A stretch of DNA of 64,000 bases from an uncultured SAR86 cluster bacterium. GTDB lineage: Bacteria; Pseudomonadota; Gammaproteobacteria; Magnimaribacterales; D2472. Both the position numbers and the translations under genes were made by a program. Under the pieces are notes generated by a model. That model made no database searches. It worked only from the letters and a program-made list of their open reading frames with translations, and was not told the DNA's origin. Each line of letters starts with the position of its first letter. Positions within the stretch are counted from its first letter, which is position 1. Location: contig CACOEZ010000004.1 of NCBI GenBank assembly GCA_902626385.1, forward strand, positions 1 to 64,000, in the 5' to 3' direction. This document shows positions 8,907-17,820 of this stretch, piece after piece.

Positions 8907-9059
8907 ATGTTATATCAAGTTGGATTGATTGTATTAATTATAATTGTAGCGTTAATAATTTCAAAAAGATTTTCCTCTAAAAATGATCAAAATGATCTCA
9001 TATATGAAGACGACATGGATGAGGACGAACTTAAATTAATTGATGATGAAATAGATTAA
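8907..9059 (+). CDS. 50-residue single-pass membrane protein with acidic tail (hypothetical)
   Basis: ATG at 8907 opens 50 codons. Residues 4-19 are a hydrophobic helix (G-L-I-V-L-I-I-I-V-A-L-I-I), followed by S-K-R-F and then a strongly acidic tail with a D-D-M-D-E-D-E run. The positive-then-acidic layout would place the tail in the cytoplasm. It sits between two minus-strand genes and ends 4 bases inside the 3' end of the transporter gene. The ribosome site is weak (AGAG). Coherent amphipathic design supports a real gene; no family was recognised. Confidence 0.5.
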   Translation: MLYQVGLIVLIIIVALIISKRFSSKNDQNDLIYEDDMDEDELKLIDDEID

Positions 9060-10546
9060 TTATCTAGTTCGTTTGAAAGAGATAAATAAAATTGTCTACA
9101 CGCAAAAACAACTATTAGTGCAAATGGGACACCAGTTATTACAACTGACGTTTGTAAAGCAGTAAGACCACCTGCATATAAAAGTACTGCTGCAAGAATA
9201 CCTAATAAAATTGCCCAAGTTACTCTTGAAGTCATTGGAGAATCATCATTAATATTAGATTGATTTTTTGAAGATAACATCGAGGCAACTAATGCTCCCG
9301 AATCTGACGAAGTTACAAAAAAAGTAACAATCAACACTAACGATAAAATAGAAAGCACTTGAGCCATAGGATAGACATCAAACAAAGTAAACAAAGCAAC
9401 TGGCAAATTATTACTCACCATTTCACTAATTTGACTAGTTTCATTTATTACTTGATAAATTGCAGCGTTACCAAAAACACCCATCCATATAAAAACGATA
9501 ATTGATGGAACAAATAACACACCAATGATAAATTCTTTAATTGATCTACCATAGGAAATTCTTGCAATGAATAAAGAAACAAAAGGAGCCCAAGCAAACC
9601 ACCAAGAGTAATAGAATAAAGTCCAACCATTTTGCCAGGAGCTATCACTATAAACCTCAGTCCATGTTGCAGATTGAAGCAGGGTATTTATATAAGCACC
9701 AAAATTCTGTATTAATGCATTTATGATAAAAATTGTTGGTCCTAGAACAAAAATTAGCAATAAAAGCGATACAGCTAAAATCATATTGATTTGAGATAGT
9801 TTCTTAATACCCGAATCAAGACCCAAGGAAACACTAATGAGTCCAATAAGTGTAATAAACATAATTATTAGTATCTGATTGGAAAAAGTTTCAGTTATTC
9901 CAAAAACATGTCCAAGACCTGCACTTATCTGAACTGTTCCAAGACCTAGCGAAGTTGTAACACCAAACACTGTTGTTAAAATAGCAATTACATCTATCGT
10001 TACGGCAAATACTTTGTTTGAAGAAATTTTTGGACCTAAAAGGGAGCTTACTCTAAATGGTAACTTTTTATTGTATGTAGCATATGCAAAACAAAGTCCA
10101 AGCGACGAATAAATCGCCCATCCGTGAAGACCCCAATGAAGATTTGCAAGACCTATAGCTTTACCAGCGTTATAGGAAATATTTCCATCTATCATTCCTG
10201 GATATGAGTTTAAATGCATGATTGGTTCTGCAACACCATAAAAAAGAAGACCTATACCAAGTCCTGCACTAAATAACATTGCTATCCAGTTTGTATATGA
10301 ATATGAAGGATTTGCATCCGGACCCCCGAGTTTTACATCTCTGTATTTTGTAAATACAAGTATGATTGAAAAAATCAGAAATCCATTGGCTAAAAGGATA
10401 ATCATCCAACCAAGATATTTAGATAAAAATGTCTGTAAATCTAAAAAAAATCCCTCTGATACAGATGAATTTAGTGAAACAACAACTGTTATAGCTATTA
10501 TTAAGAATACTGAGGTAAAAAACCTTGATTTGCTAATATTATTCAT
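9056..10546 (-). CDS. BCCT family transporter (betaine/choline/carnitine type)
   Basis: A 496-residue protein with about 12 membrane helices. BCCT marks: an early G-G-P-D-A-N-P-S-Y-S-Y-x-N-W-x-A-M-L-F-S segment, the G-I-G-L-L-F-Y-G-V-A-E-P block, and the signature W-T-L-F-Y-Y-S-W-W-F-A-W-A-P-F-V near residues 307-322 followed by A-R-I-S-Y-G-R-S-I-K-E-F. These carriers take up quaternary ammonium compounds such as glycine betaine or choline, or DMSP, usually with Na+. Substrate within that class is not determined. It is divergent from the second TonB receptor across a 245-base intergenic region. Confidence 0.92.
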   Translation of the reverse strand: MNNISKSRFFTSVFLIIAITVVVSLNSSVSEGFFLDLQTFLSKYLGWMIILLANGFLIFSIILVFTKYRDVKLGGPDANPSYSYTNWIAMLFSAGLGIGLLFYGVAEPIMHLNSYPGMIDGNISYNAGKAIGLANLHWGLHGWAIYSSLGLCFAYATYNKKLPFRVSSLLGPKISSNKVFAVTIDVIAILTTVFGVTTSLGLGTVQISAGLGHVFGITETFSNQILIIMFITLIGLISVSLGLDSGIKKLSQINMILAVSLLLLIFVLGPTIFIINALIQNFGAYINTLLQSATWTEVYSDSSWQNGWTLFYYSWWFAWAPFVSLFIARISYGRSIKEFIIGVLFVPSIIVFIWMGVFGNAAIYQVINETSQISEMVSNNLPVALFTLFDVYPMAQVLSILSLVLIVTFFVTSSDSGALVASMLSSKNQSNINDDSPMTSRVTWAILLGILAAVLLYAGGLTALQTSVVITGVPFALIVVFACRQFYLSLSNELDN

Positions 10547-10636
10547 TGTTAGAAAGCTAAGTGAAACATAATTAATTTGAATAATCTAGTTATAAATACG
10601 CCATATTTATCAATATCACCTAAATTTATATCTATA

Positions 10637-10664
10637 TTGCATCATTATTTTAAGATGTTATTAT
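10637..10664 (+). promoter_or_regulatory. Probable promoter of the second TonB receptor
   Basis: TTGCAT (10637-10642) and TATTAT (10659-10664) with a 16-base spacer. Transcription would begin near 10671 and give a leader of about 120 bases before the ATG at 10792. This is one of the few non-coding stretches over 200 bases in the window. Confidence 0.45.
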
Positions 10665-10671
10665 TACAATA

Positions 10672-10748
10672 AGACCGATTTACAGAAATTGCTGGTCTAT
10701 AAATATGGCTAAACTTCTCTAGGGGGAAATTCTCTGGGGGTACCAGGC
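10672..10748 (+). promoter_or_regulatory. Structured leader with two exclusive pairings and a direct repeat
   Basis: AGACC (10672-10676) can pair with GGTCT (10694-10698). CTGGT (10692-10696) can instead pair with ACCAG (10742-10746). GGT at 10694-10696 is shared, so the two helices exclude each other. Inside the second helix is a direct repeat, TTCTCTAGGGGG (10715-10726) and TTCTCTGGGGG (10730-10740). No known riboswitch class was recognised. The helices are short, so a folding calculation and conservation data would decide. Confidence 0.3.
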
Positions 10749-10791
10749 TTGTTTATTTTGCAATTTATATAAACTAACTATGAGGATTCAT

Positions 10792-13287
10792 ATGTTTAAT
10801 TTAATTAAAACAAAAGAACAATTAAATAATTTAAAAAATAAGGTTTCTTTAGGCGTTTTGGGTGCAGTAGCTGCGATGATACCGCAGACAGCTGAAGCAC
10901 AAGACAGACAAATTGAAGAAGTTGTTGTTTCTGCTACTAAAAAAGATGAAACAGCTTCCAAGATCCCTGTCACTGTTACAGCTCTAACAGAAGAAACTTT
11001 AAAAGAGTTGAACGTTTCAAACTTTGATGAATACGTTGAATACCTTCCAAATGTAACAAGTGGTGGACGGGGACCCGGTCAATCTACTATATACATTAGA
11101 GGTTTAGCGGTAGACTCAGTTAACGTTATGCTTGCAACAGCAGCTGGTTCTCAACCTAATGTTGCTCTGTACATCGATGAACAGCCTGCACAAGTGCCAG
11201 GTAGAAACCTTGATGTTTATGTTGCAGATATGGAAAGGGTTGAAGTACTTCCTGGACCTCAAGGAACTCTATTTGGAGCAAGTTCACAAGCAGGTACTAT
11301 CAGATTAATCACTAACAAACCAAAGTTTGGTGTTACAGAAGGTGGATTTAATACATCTACATATGCAACTTATAGTGGTGACCCAAGTAACTCTCTTGAT
11401 GCTTTTATAAATATACCCATTAATGATGCCTGGTCAATTAGAGGTGTTTTTTATAACTCAACTCAAGGAGGTTATATTGATAATGTTGGAGGAACAGTTT
11501 CTTCTCAAGGAAAAGGTTCGTTTGCTTCATTAGTTCCAGCTGGTAGATTTAAAACAACAGACAATGCTGAATTAGTTAAAAAGAATTTTAACGAAGCAAG
11601 ATATGAAGGATTTAGACTATCATCAAGAATGTCATTCAATGACAACTGGGAGCTCTTAGTTTCCCATATTGATCAATCACTTGAATCTGATGGTGTATGG
11701 GATTATGACCCAGCTGTTGGTGATCTCGAAGTAAAAAGATTTCAGCCTGACACATTAGATGATTCATTTGATCAAACAGCTATTACTCTTGATGGAAGAA
11801 TGGGTATGTTAGATGTTCTATATACCGGATCATTCTTAAATAGAGAGGCTAATCAAACTGTAGACTACACTGGTTATATTAATACCGGTGCATATATGCC
11901 TTACTATACTTGTGCTTATTGGGGTGCTCAACTTGCAAATGCAGGTGGTATACCAACTTGTGGAAGCTCAGAAGTAAGAGTAGATGTAGTTGATGAGAAC
12001 GAAAGAACAACTCATGAATTCAGAGTTAGCTCAAATGAAATGAGCGAACTTCCATTCTCATTCACTGCTGGTATGTTTATAGAAGAAAGTATCCTAGACA
12101 CACAAAATGATTTTGGATATTTAGGCTTCTTAGATTTAATACCTCTTTTAGGTTACGCAGTTCCAAATAATAAAATTATTTCAGGAGTGTATGCAAATAA
12201 CCCAAATCCAAGAGCACCTGAATATAGGTTCTTTAATGATATTACAAGAACCGATGAACAGATCGCTTACTTTGCTGAGGTTACATTCCCAGTAAATGAT
12301 CAATTAGATTTCACTCTAGGTTTTAGAGACTACGAACTCGATCTTGATTATGTGGGACAATCTAAATTTGGTTTATTAACAAGCGATTCACAATCTGGTC
12401 GTGACTATAACAGTACCGCTGGTCATACTGATCAACCTATAACAGAGGAAGACACTATTACTAAATTTACTGTTAGTTACAAAAAAGATGAAGATACATT
12501 ATGGTATTTCACTAGATCAGAGGGTTACAGACCTGGTGGTTGGAACAGAAACGCTGGTGTTACTCCTAAATGTAGAGGTTATGATGCTTCGGATCCTAAC
12601 TATTGTGGAGGAGCTCCTGGTGACGGAACTTACAGAGCCGATATTCCATTAGCATATAAGTCCGATAATGTTTACAACACTGAATTAGGTCTTAAAACAC
12701 TCCTAATGGATGGAGCAATGAGATTAAATGCCACTTTCTACAGAATTGACTGGGAAGGAATTCAGGTATCTCAGTTTGATCCAGTCCATGTTAACTTCAT
12801 TACCTTTGTTGAAAATGCAGCTGATGCTGAAATTGAAGGTCTTGAAGCAGATGTTCTATGGTATCCAAGTGATACTCTAACTGTTGCTGCTGCAATGTCA
12901 TACAACGACACAGAAATTGTCAAAGACGTTGCTAAGACGATTCCTATTGTTGATATCGGTAATGCTTTACCTTTAGCACCAAAAAGACAATGGAATGTAA
13001 GAGTTAGAAAAGACCTAGCTATGAATGACAGCTATTTCCAAGTTGCATTTAAGAGTTCTTCAAAAACATACAATTCATTTGAAGCAGCTAAAGTTAAAGA
13101 TCAACCTTCGTACGAAATAGTTGATCTTGCTTATGGCATGACTTTAAACGATGTTGATGTTGAATTCTTCATAAGAAATGCTACTGACGAAAGGGCAAAT
13201 CTATATTTCAATGATCAGGATGATATTCCTAGAATAACAACCAATAGACCAAGAAATATGGGTGTTAGACTATCTTATAGATTCTAA
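10792..13287 (+). CDS. TonB-dependent outer membrane receptor (copy 2)
   Basis: An 831-residue receptor, paralogous to the one at 2241. The ATG at 10792 is preferred over the in-frame ATG at 10780 because TGAGGA lies just before it. A signal peptide ends near T-A-E-A-Q; the TonB box E-E-V-V-V-S-A is at about 42-48. The plug shows G-R-G-P-G-Q-S-T-I-Y-I-R-G-L and G-P-Q-G-T-L-F-G-A; the barrel ends in L-S-Y-R-F. The shared block W-D-Y-D-P then K-R-F and D-D-x-F ties it to copy 1. The loop encoded at about 11881-11967 is Tyr-rich between two Cys, as in copy 1. It is followed by a hairpin and a TPR-sulfotransferase gene, repeating the cassette. Confidence 0.94.
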   Translation: MFNLIKTKEQLNNLKNKVSLGVLGAVAAMIPQTAEAQDRQIEEVVVSATKKDETASKIPVTVTALTEETLKELNVSNFDEYVEYLPNVTSGGRGPGQSTIYIRGLAVDSVNVMLATAAGSQPNVALYIDEQPAQVPGRNLDVYVADMERVEVLPGPQGTLFGASSQAGTIRLITNKPKFGVTEGGFNTSTYATYSGDPSNSLDAFINIPINDAWSIRGVFYNSTQGGYIDNVGGTVSSQGKGSFASLVPAGRFKTTDNAELVKKNFNEARYEGFRLSSRMSFNDNWELLVSHIDQSLESDGVWDYDPAVGDLEVKRFQPDTLDDSFDQTAITLDGRMGMLDVLYTGSFLNREANQTVDYTGYINTGAYMPYYTCAYWGAQLANAGGIPTCGSSEVRVDVVDENERTTHEFRVSSNEMSELPFSFTAGMFIEESILDTQNDFGYLGFLDLIPLLGYAVPNNKIISGVYANNPNPRAPEYRFFNDITRTDEQIAYFAEVTFPVNDQLDFTLGFRDYELDLDYVGQSKFGLLTSDSQSGRDYNSTAGHTDQPITEEDTITKFTVSYKKDEDTLWYFTRSEGYRPGGWNRNAGVTPKCRGYDASDPNYCGGAPGDGTYRADIPLAYKSDNVYNTELGLKTLLMDGAMRLNATFYRIDWEGIQVSQFDPVHVNFITFVENAADAEIEGLEADVLWYPSDTLTVAAAMSYNDTEIVKDVAKTIPIVDIGNALPLAPKRQWNVRVRKDLAMNDSYFQVAFKSSSKTYNSFEAAKVKDQPSYEIVDLAYGMTLNDVDVEFFIRNATDERANLYFNDQDDIPRITTNRPRNMGVRLSYRF

Positions 13288-13303
13288 GGATAATATAGTA
13301 ATC

Positions 13304-13330
13304 AAAAGGCCAGTTTATCTGGCCTTTTTT
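13304..13330 (+). terminator. Intrinsic terminator or attenuator between receptor 2 and sulfotransferase 2
   Basis: AAAAGGCCAG (13304-13313) pairs perfectly with CTGGCCTTTT (13319-13328) around a TTTAT loop, followed by more T. It starts 17 bases after the receptor stop, and the next ATG is 13 bases beyond the T run. The position matches the hairpin at 4546-4574. Confidence 0.88.
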
Positions 13331-13343
13331 ATATAATATTTAA

Positions 13344-15299
13344 ATGATCTCAAAGGCTACAACAGTTAAAAACATTCAAGATAAAATCTCAGGAAAGGAT
13401 TTTAAAGAAGCTGTTAAATATATTGAAAAAAATAAAAAAGACTTGATCGAAATAGATTATTGGTACTTTTTAGCATTATGTTCTAGATATCAAGAAAAAT
13501 ATAAAGAGGCCTTGGTAATTTTGAATAAAATTTTGAGAATTGATTCAAGTTTTGCAAGAGCTTATCAAGAATTTGGGCATAACTATACCAAACTAAAAGA
13601 TACTAAGATGTCATTAAAAAGTTATCTTAGAGCCGTGAAATTTAATCCCACTCTTCATGCTTCATGGCTTGGTATTTTAGGAATTGAAAATCTCGAGAAA
13701 AATATTGAAGAACTAGCAACTAGTAATGTTATTTACCTTAAGAATCTTCCACCTGAATTAAAATCAGTTAGTAGCTTCATCTATGAAGGAAAATTCAAAA
13801 AAGCTGATCATTTATGCAGAGATTATTTAAAAAATCATCCTCATGATATTGAAGCAATGCGTTTGCTTGCTAGGATTGGTAAAGAACTTCATGTATATGA
13901 CGATGCTGAATTTCTTTTAGAAAGTTGTTTGATATTTGATGAGGATAATATAGACGTTGCAATCGACTATATTGACGTTCTAATAAAAAGACAAAAATAT
14001 GCAAAAGCACTCGAGCAGGCATCAAAACTCTATGAGAAAGATAAGACAAACTTAAGATTCATGCTTGCTTATGCTGTAACACTTCAGCAAACAAACAATC
14101 AAAAAGAAGCTTTGGAACTTTATGATGAAATTCTTGCAATTGATAAATTAAATCCTGAGGTTTTAGTGTCAAAAGGCCATCTACTAAAGACTTTTGGAGA
14201 TGTTAATTCTTCGATTAAATCATATAAAAGTTCCTATGAAATTGATAAATATTACGGTGATGCATACTGGAGTCTAGCTAACTTAAAAACATATGAATTT
14301 ACAGATTCCGAAATTCTTCAACTTGAAGAAATGACTAAAGATGAATATGTAAATGAAAATGAAAAAATATATATGAATTTTGCACTAGGTAAGGCGTATG
14401 AAGATAGAGGTGATTATGAAAAGTCGTTTCAAAATTATCAAGTGGGCAATTCGACTAAAAAACAGTTTACAAAATTTGATTTAGCTTTATTTAAAGAAGA
14501 ATGCTCAAATCAAAAAGAAGTTTGCACTAATGATCTTTTTGAACAAAAAAAAGATTGGGGACTGGATTCCAAAGAGCCGATATTCATTCTTGGATTACCA
14601 CGAGTTGGGTCAACTCTATTGGAGCAAATTCTTTCTTCTCATTCACAAGTTGAGGCAACTCATGAATTACCAAATATCTTAGCCTTGTCACATAAACTTA
14701 ATTTAAGAAAAGTTTTAGATAAAACATCTCGATATCCAGATATATTGTTATCTTTATCTGCTCCACAACTTAAACTTATTGGCGAACATTATATTAATGA
14801 TGCTGAAATATTTAGATCAAACAAACCATATTTTATAGACAAAATGCCAAATAACTTCAGACATATTGGACTAATCAAATTAATACTACCAAATGCGAAG
14901 ATTATTGATATTAGAAGAAGTTCAATGTCTGCATGTTTTTCCTGTTACAAACAGCTTTTTGCAGAAGGTCAAGAATTTACATATGACTTTAAGGATCTAG
15001 CTGGATATTACAATAATTACGTTGAATTGATGGATCATTGGAATAACGTCTTGCCTAATCAAATTCTATCAATAGACTATGAGAATCTTGTTAATAATTT
15101 TGAGGAATCTGTTCATAGTATTTTAGATTATTGTAATTTAGACTTTGAAGAAAGCTGCCTGAGTTTTTATAAAAGTAAAAGGTCAGTAAGGACTCCTAGT
15201 TCAGAACAGGTAAGACAACCCATCTATAAAAGTGGCTTAGATTATTGGAAAAATTATGAATCATATTTAGGAGATTTAAAAAAAGATCTTAGATATTGA
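13344..15299 (+). CDS. TPR-repeat sulfotransferase (copy 2)
   Basis: A 651-residue protein of the same architecture as copy 1, but with a longer N-terminal TPR solenoid (to about residue 380). The PAPS loop is P-R-V-G-S-T at 419-424. The I-D-K-M-P-N-N-F and I-I-D-I-R-R-S-S-M-S-A-C-F-S-C-Y-K-Q-L-F segments match copy 1 closely, as does the R-T-P-S-S-E-Q-V-R-Q-P-I-Y end. It is predicted to be cytoplasmic, with the TPR part holding a protein or peptide acceptor. It starts right behind the hairpin and has no clear ribosome site. Confidence 0.88.
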   Translation: MISKATTVKNIQDKISGKDFKEAVKYIEKNKKDLIEIDYWYFLALCSRYQEKYKEALVILNKILRIDSSFARAYQEFGHNYTKLKDTKMSLKSYLRAVKFNPTLHASWLGILGIENLEKNIEELATSNVIYLKNLPPELKSVSSFIYEGKFKKADHLCRDYLKNHPHDIEAMRLLARIGKELHVYDDAEFLLESCLIFDEDNIDVAIDYIDVLIKRQKYAKALEQASKLYEKDKTNLRFMLAYAVTLQQTNNQKEALELYDEILAIDKLNPEVLVSKGHLLKTFGDVNSSIKSYKSSYEIDKYYGDAYWSLANLKTYEFTDSEILQLEEMTKDEYVNENEKIYMNFALGKAYEDRGDYEKSFQNYQVGNSTKKQFTKFDLALFKEECSNQKEVCTNDLFEQKKDWGLDSKEPIFILGLPRVGSTLLEQILSSHSQVEATHELPNILALSHKLNLRKVLDKTSRYPDILLSLSAPQLKLIGEHYINDAEIFRSNKPYFIDKMPNNFRHIGLIKLILPNAKIIDIRRSSMSACFSCYKQLFAEGQEFTYDFKDLAGYYNNYVELMDHWNNVLPNQILSIDYENLVNNFEESVHSILDYCNLDFEESCLSFYKSKRSVRTPSSEQVRQPIYKSGLDYWKNYESYLGDLKKDLRY

Positions 15300-15354
15300 A
15301 CAAATTGAAAATTCATTTACGATATGAATTAAGTATTTTTATGAGGAGAGTTAT

Positions 15355-15735
15355 ATGACAGAGCTGTTAATCTATGTTGGTTTTTTTTATGTGCTTCACT
15401 TATTTTTAGTAATGAGTTTTTCATTACATAAAGTTCCTTTTCTTGAATGGACTTATGTAGGTGGTGATACATCTGCAAAAACAGAACTATCTGAGAGAAT
15501 GACACTTGCTGGAGATAATTTACGTCAATCGTTACCAGTTTTTTTAGTGTTCTGTGTTTTATCAATTTTAAATAATGTAGATAACCTGATGCTGGCTCAA
15601 ATTTGGTTTGTATCAAGAATAGTTTATTTACTTGGAGCAATCCTGAATTTATATACCATACCAATGATAAGACCAGTAATTTGGCTTCCATCAATTGTAG
15701 TTTTGATTTTAATGGGTATAAATATTTTAAGTTAG
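15355..15735 (+). CDS. MAPEG family membrane protein
   Basis: A 126-residue protein with four hydrophobic helices. It contains the E-R-M-x-L-A-G-D-N-L-R-Q-S-L-P-V-F segment at about residues 47-63 and a W-F-V-S-R-I-V-Y motif near 83-90, as in the membrane-associated eicosanoid/glutathione (MAPEG) family. Family members include membrane glutathione transferases, but many bacterial ones are uncharacterised. A clear GAGGAG ribosome site precedes the ATG. It may be co-transcribed with the sulfotransferase 55 bases upstream. Confidence 0.8.
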   Translation: MTELLIYVGFFYVLHLFLVMSFSLHKVPFLEWTYVGGDTSAKTELSERMTLAGDNLRQSLPVFLVFCVLSILNNVDNLMLAQIWFVSRIVYLLGAILNLYTIPMIRPVIWLPSIVVLILMGINILS

Positions 15736-16064
15736 TCTAGCTTTCTTTCAGTTCGTTTTTTACCACGATGAACGCAACTAAGATTTGATGTTTTTTCATC
15801 GATTAATGATATTATTTCGTGATTGAACATACAGTAATTTTGAATAATATCTGTAATATAAACCTTGCTAATTGATTCTTCTAAAAAACTTGTCACAGAA
15901 ATAATATCGTTTTTTTGACACTGGTTAATTCTATCAAGTGCGTCTTTATATGCATCTTCATTTGTTTGAAATCTTAGAGTTATTAAAACCGAACATTTTT
16001 TATCAAAATCAGCAGCCAAAGGGGCGCACAAGAATAGAATAAACAAACCTATTAACAACCTCAT
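15732..16064 (-). CDS. Small secreted Cys-containing protein, unknown
   Basis: A 110-residue protein with a signal peptide (hydrophobic to about residue 16, cut near A-P-L-A-A-D) and four Cys in the mature part (about residues 24, 49, 78 and 96). The C-terminal tail is basic. No family was recognised. It converges on the MAPEG gene with a 4-base overlap and stands alone on this strand. Confidence 0.65.
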   Translation of the reverse strand: MRLLIGLFILFLCAPLAADFDKKCSVLITLRFQTNEDAYKDALDRINQCQKNDIISVTSFLEESISKVYITDIIQNYCMFNHEIISLIDEKTSNLSCVHRGKKRTERKLD

Positions 16065-16109
16065 TCATAAAGTATATATTAAATACATCAAATATTAGAA
16101 AATCAAAAA

Positions 16110-17789
16110 ATGAAAAATCTTAAAATTATATTGTTTATTTTATTTTCAATTCATGTAAACAGCTATGACAGAATTACAGGGCTTGAATTTGCAACTAGAT
16201 CAGAAGTAATTGCAGTAAATGGAATGGCAGCAACAAGTCATCCTCTTGCTACTCAAACAGCTATATCAGTCCTAAGAAACGGAGGAAATGCAATTGATGC
16301 AGCTATTGCCGCAAATGCTGTTCTTGGTTTAGTTGAGCCCACCGGGTGTGGTATAGGAGGCGATCTTTTTGCAATTGTTTGGAGTGCTGAAGAACAAAAA
16401 CTATTTGGATTAAATTCCTCTGGTCCAGCGCCTCAGAATATATCTATACAGAAACTAAAAGATAGAGGAATAAATAAGATACCACCATATGGCGCTCTAC
16501 CAGTGACAGTGCCTGGAGCAGTAGCTGGATGGTCAGCGCTTCATAAAAGATTTGGAAATCTTGAATTTCAAATGTTGTTTGAGGATGCAATTAACTATGC
16601 TGAGAAAGGATTTCCTTTATCTGAGCTAATTGCGTATTACATTAAAAGATCTTCTGAAGTTTTCAAATCATATGAAAATTTTGAGGAAATATGGATGCCA
16701 AATGGGAAAACTCCTGAAAAAGGAGAGATTTTTAAGAATCCGAAACTTGCGGATAATTATAGAGATATTGCAAGTTCATATGGGAGATCTTTTTATGAGG
16801 ATGATATAGCAATCAATATTGTTAAATCTGTTAATAAAAACGGTGGATATTTTTCACTAAGTGACTTACAGGATTATAAACCTGAGTGGATTAATCCAGT
16901 ATCAACAAATTATAGAGGTTTAGATGTATGGGAACTCCCTCCTAATGGGCAAGGTATCGCAGCTCTGCAAATATTAAATATTTTAGAGAACTTCGATATA
17001 TCTAAAATGGGTTTTGGAAGTGCTGAATATATTCATCTGTTTACTGAGGCTAAAAAAATAGTCTTTGAAGATAGGGCTAAATATTATGCTGATTTAAATT
17101 TTTCAGACATTCCAGTTCAAGAATTAATTTCAAAAGATTATGCTAAGGAAAGATCTAAGCTATTAAATCTTAAAAAGTCATCTGATTCATTTAATGCAGG
17201 TAACTTAGAAAATGGAGATACTATTTATCTCACCGTTGCCGATAAATATGGAAACATGGTCTCTCTTATTCAAAGTAATTACAGAGGCATGGGTTCAGGC
17301 ATTATTCCAGATGAAGCTGGATTCATGTTACAAGATAGAGGTGAAATGTTTAGTTTAGATGAAAATCATAGAAACTCTTTAGTTGGAGGTAAAAGACCAT
17401 TTCATACAATCATTCCAGCTTTTGTTACAAAAGATAACAAACCTTATATGAGTTTTGGTCTCATGGGTGGTGCAATGCAACCTCAAGGACATGCTCAAAT
17501 TATTATAAATTTAGTGGATTTTGGAATGAATCTTCAAGAAGCAGGAGATGCTCCAAGAATAAGACATATTGGTTCCTCTCAACCCACAGGAGAAAAAATG
17601 TTAGATGGTGGCTACCTTAGCTTAGAAAAAAAATTTTCTGATTCGGAGATTCAAAAACTAAAAAAACTCGGACACAAGCTTCAATATGATCTAGGTGGTT
17701 TTGGTGGTTATCAAGCAATAATGTATAAGGATGGTGTATATATTGGAGCATCTGAGAGCAGAAAGGATGGCCATGCATCAGGGTATTAA
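16110..17789 (+). CDS. ggt: Gamma-glutamyltransferase family protein
   Basis: A 559-residue Ntn hydrolase with a signal peptide, so probably periplasmic. Family marks: G-M-A-A-T-S-H-P-L-A near 38-47, G-G-N-A-I-D-A-A-I-A near 58-67, and G-x-G-G-D-L-F near 81-87. The nucleophile is predicted to be Thr371 in E-N-G-D-T-I-Y, where the precursor would cut itself. G-S-G-I-I-P follows at 395-400. These enzymes cleave glutathione and related gamma-glutamyl compounds. The family also contains acylases, so the exact substrate is not certain. It precedes a class V aminotransferase by 31 bases. Confidence 0.88.
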   Translation: MKNLKIILFILFSIHVNSYDRITGLEFATRSEVIAVNGMAATSHPLATQTAISVLRNGGNAIDAAIAANAVLGLVEPTGCGIGGDLFAIVWSAEEQKLFGLNSSGPAPQNISIQKLKDRGINKIPPYGALPVTVPGAVAGWSALHKRFGNLEFQMLFEDAINYAEKGFPLSELIAYYIKRSSEVFKSYENFEEIWMPNGKTPEKGEIFKNPKLADNYRDIASSYGRSFYEDDIAINIVKSVNKNGGYFSLSDLQDYKPEWINPVSTNYRGLDVWELPPNGQGIAALQILNILENFDISKMGFGSAEYIHLFTEAKKIVFEDRAKYYADLNFSDIPVQELISKDYAKERSKLLNLKKSSDSFNAGNLENGDTIYLTVADKYGNMVSLIQSNYRGMGSGIIPDEAGFMLQDRGEMFSLDENHRNSLVGGKRPFHTIIPAFVTKDNKPYMSFGLMGGAMQPQGHAQIIINLVDFGMNLQEAGDAPRIRHIGSSQPTGEKMLDGGYLSLEKKFSDSEIQKLKKLGHKLQYDLGGFGGYQAIMYKDGVYIGASESRKDGHASGY

Positions 17790-17820
17790 TTAATTACTAG
17801 ATATAAAGTATCATACACTC

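Noticed and set aside
15329-15694. 121-codon minus-strand frame opposite the MAPEG gene
   Set aside because: It is antisense to a clear MAPEG protein with a good ribosome site, shows no family pattern, and has the Leu/His-rich makeup of a shadow frame.
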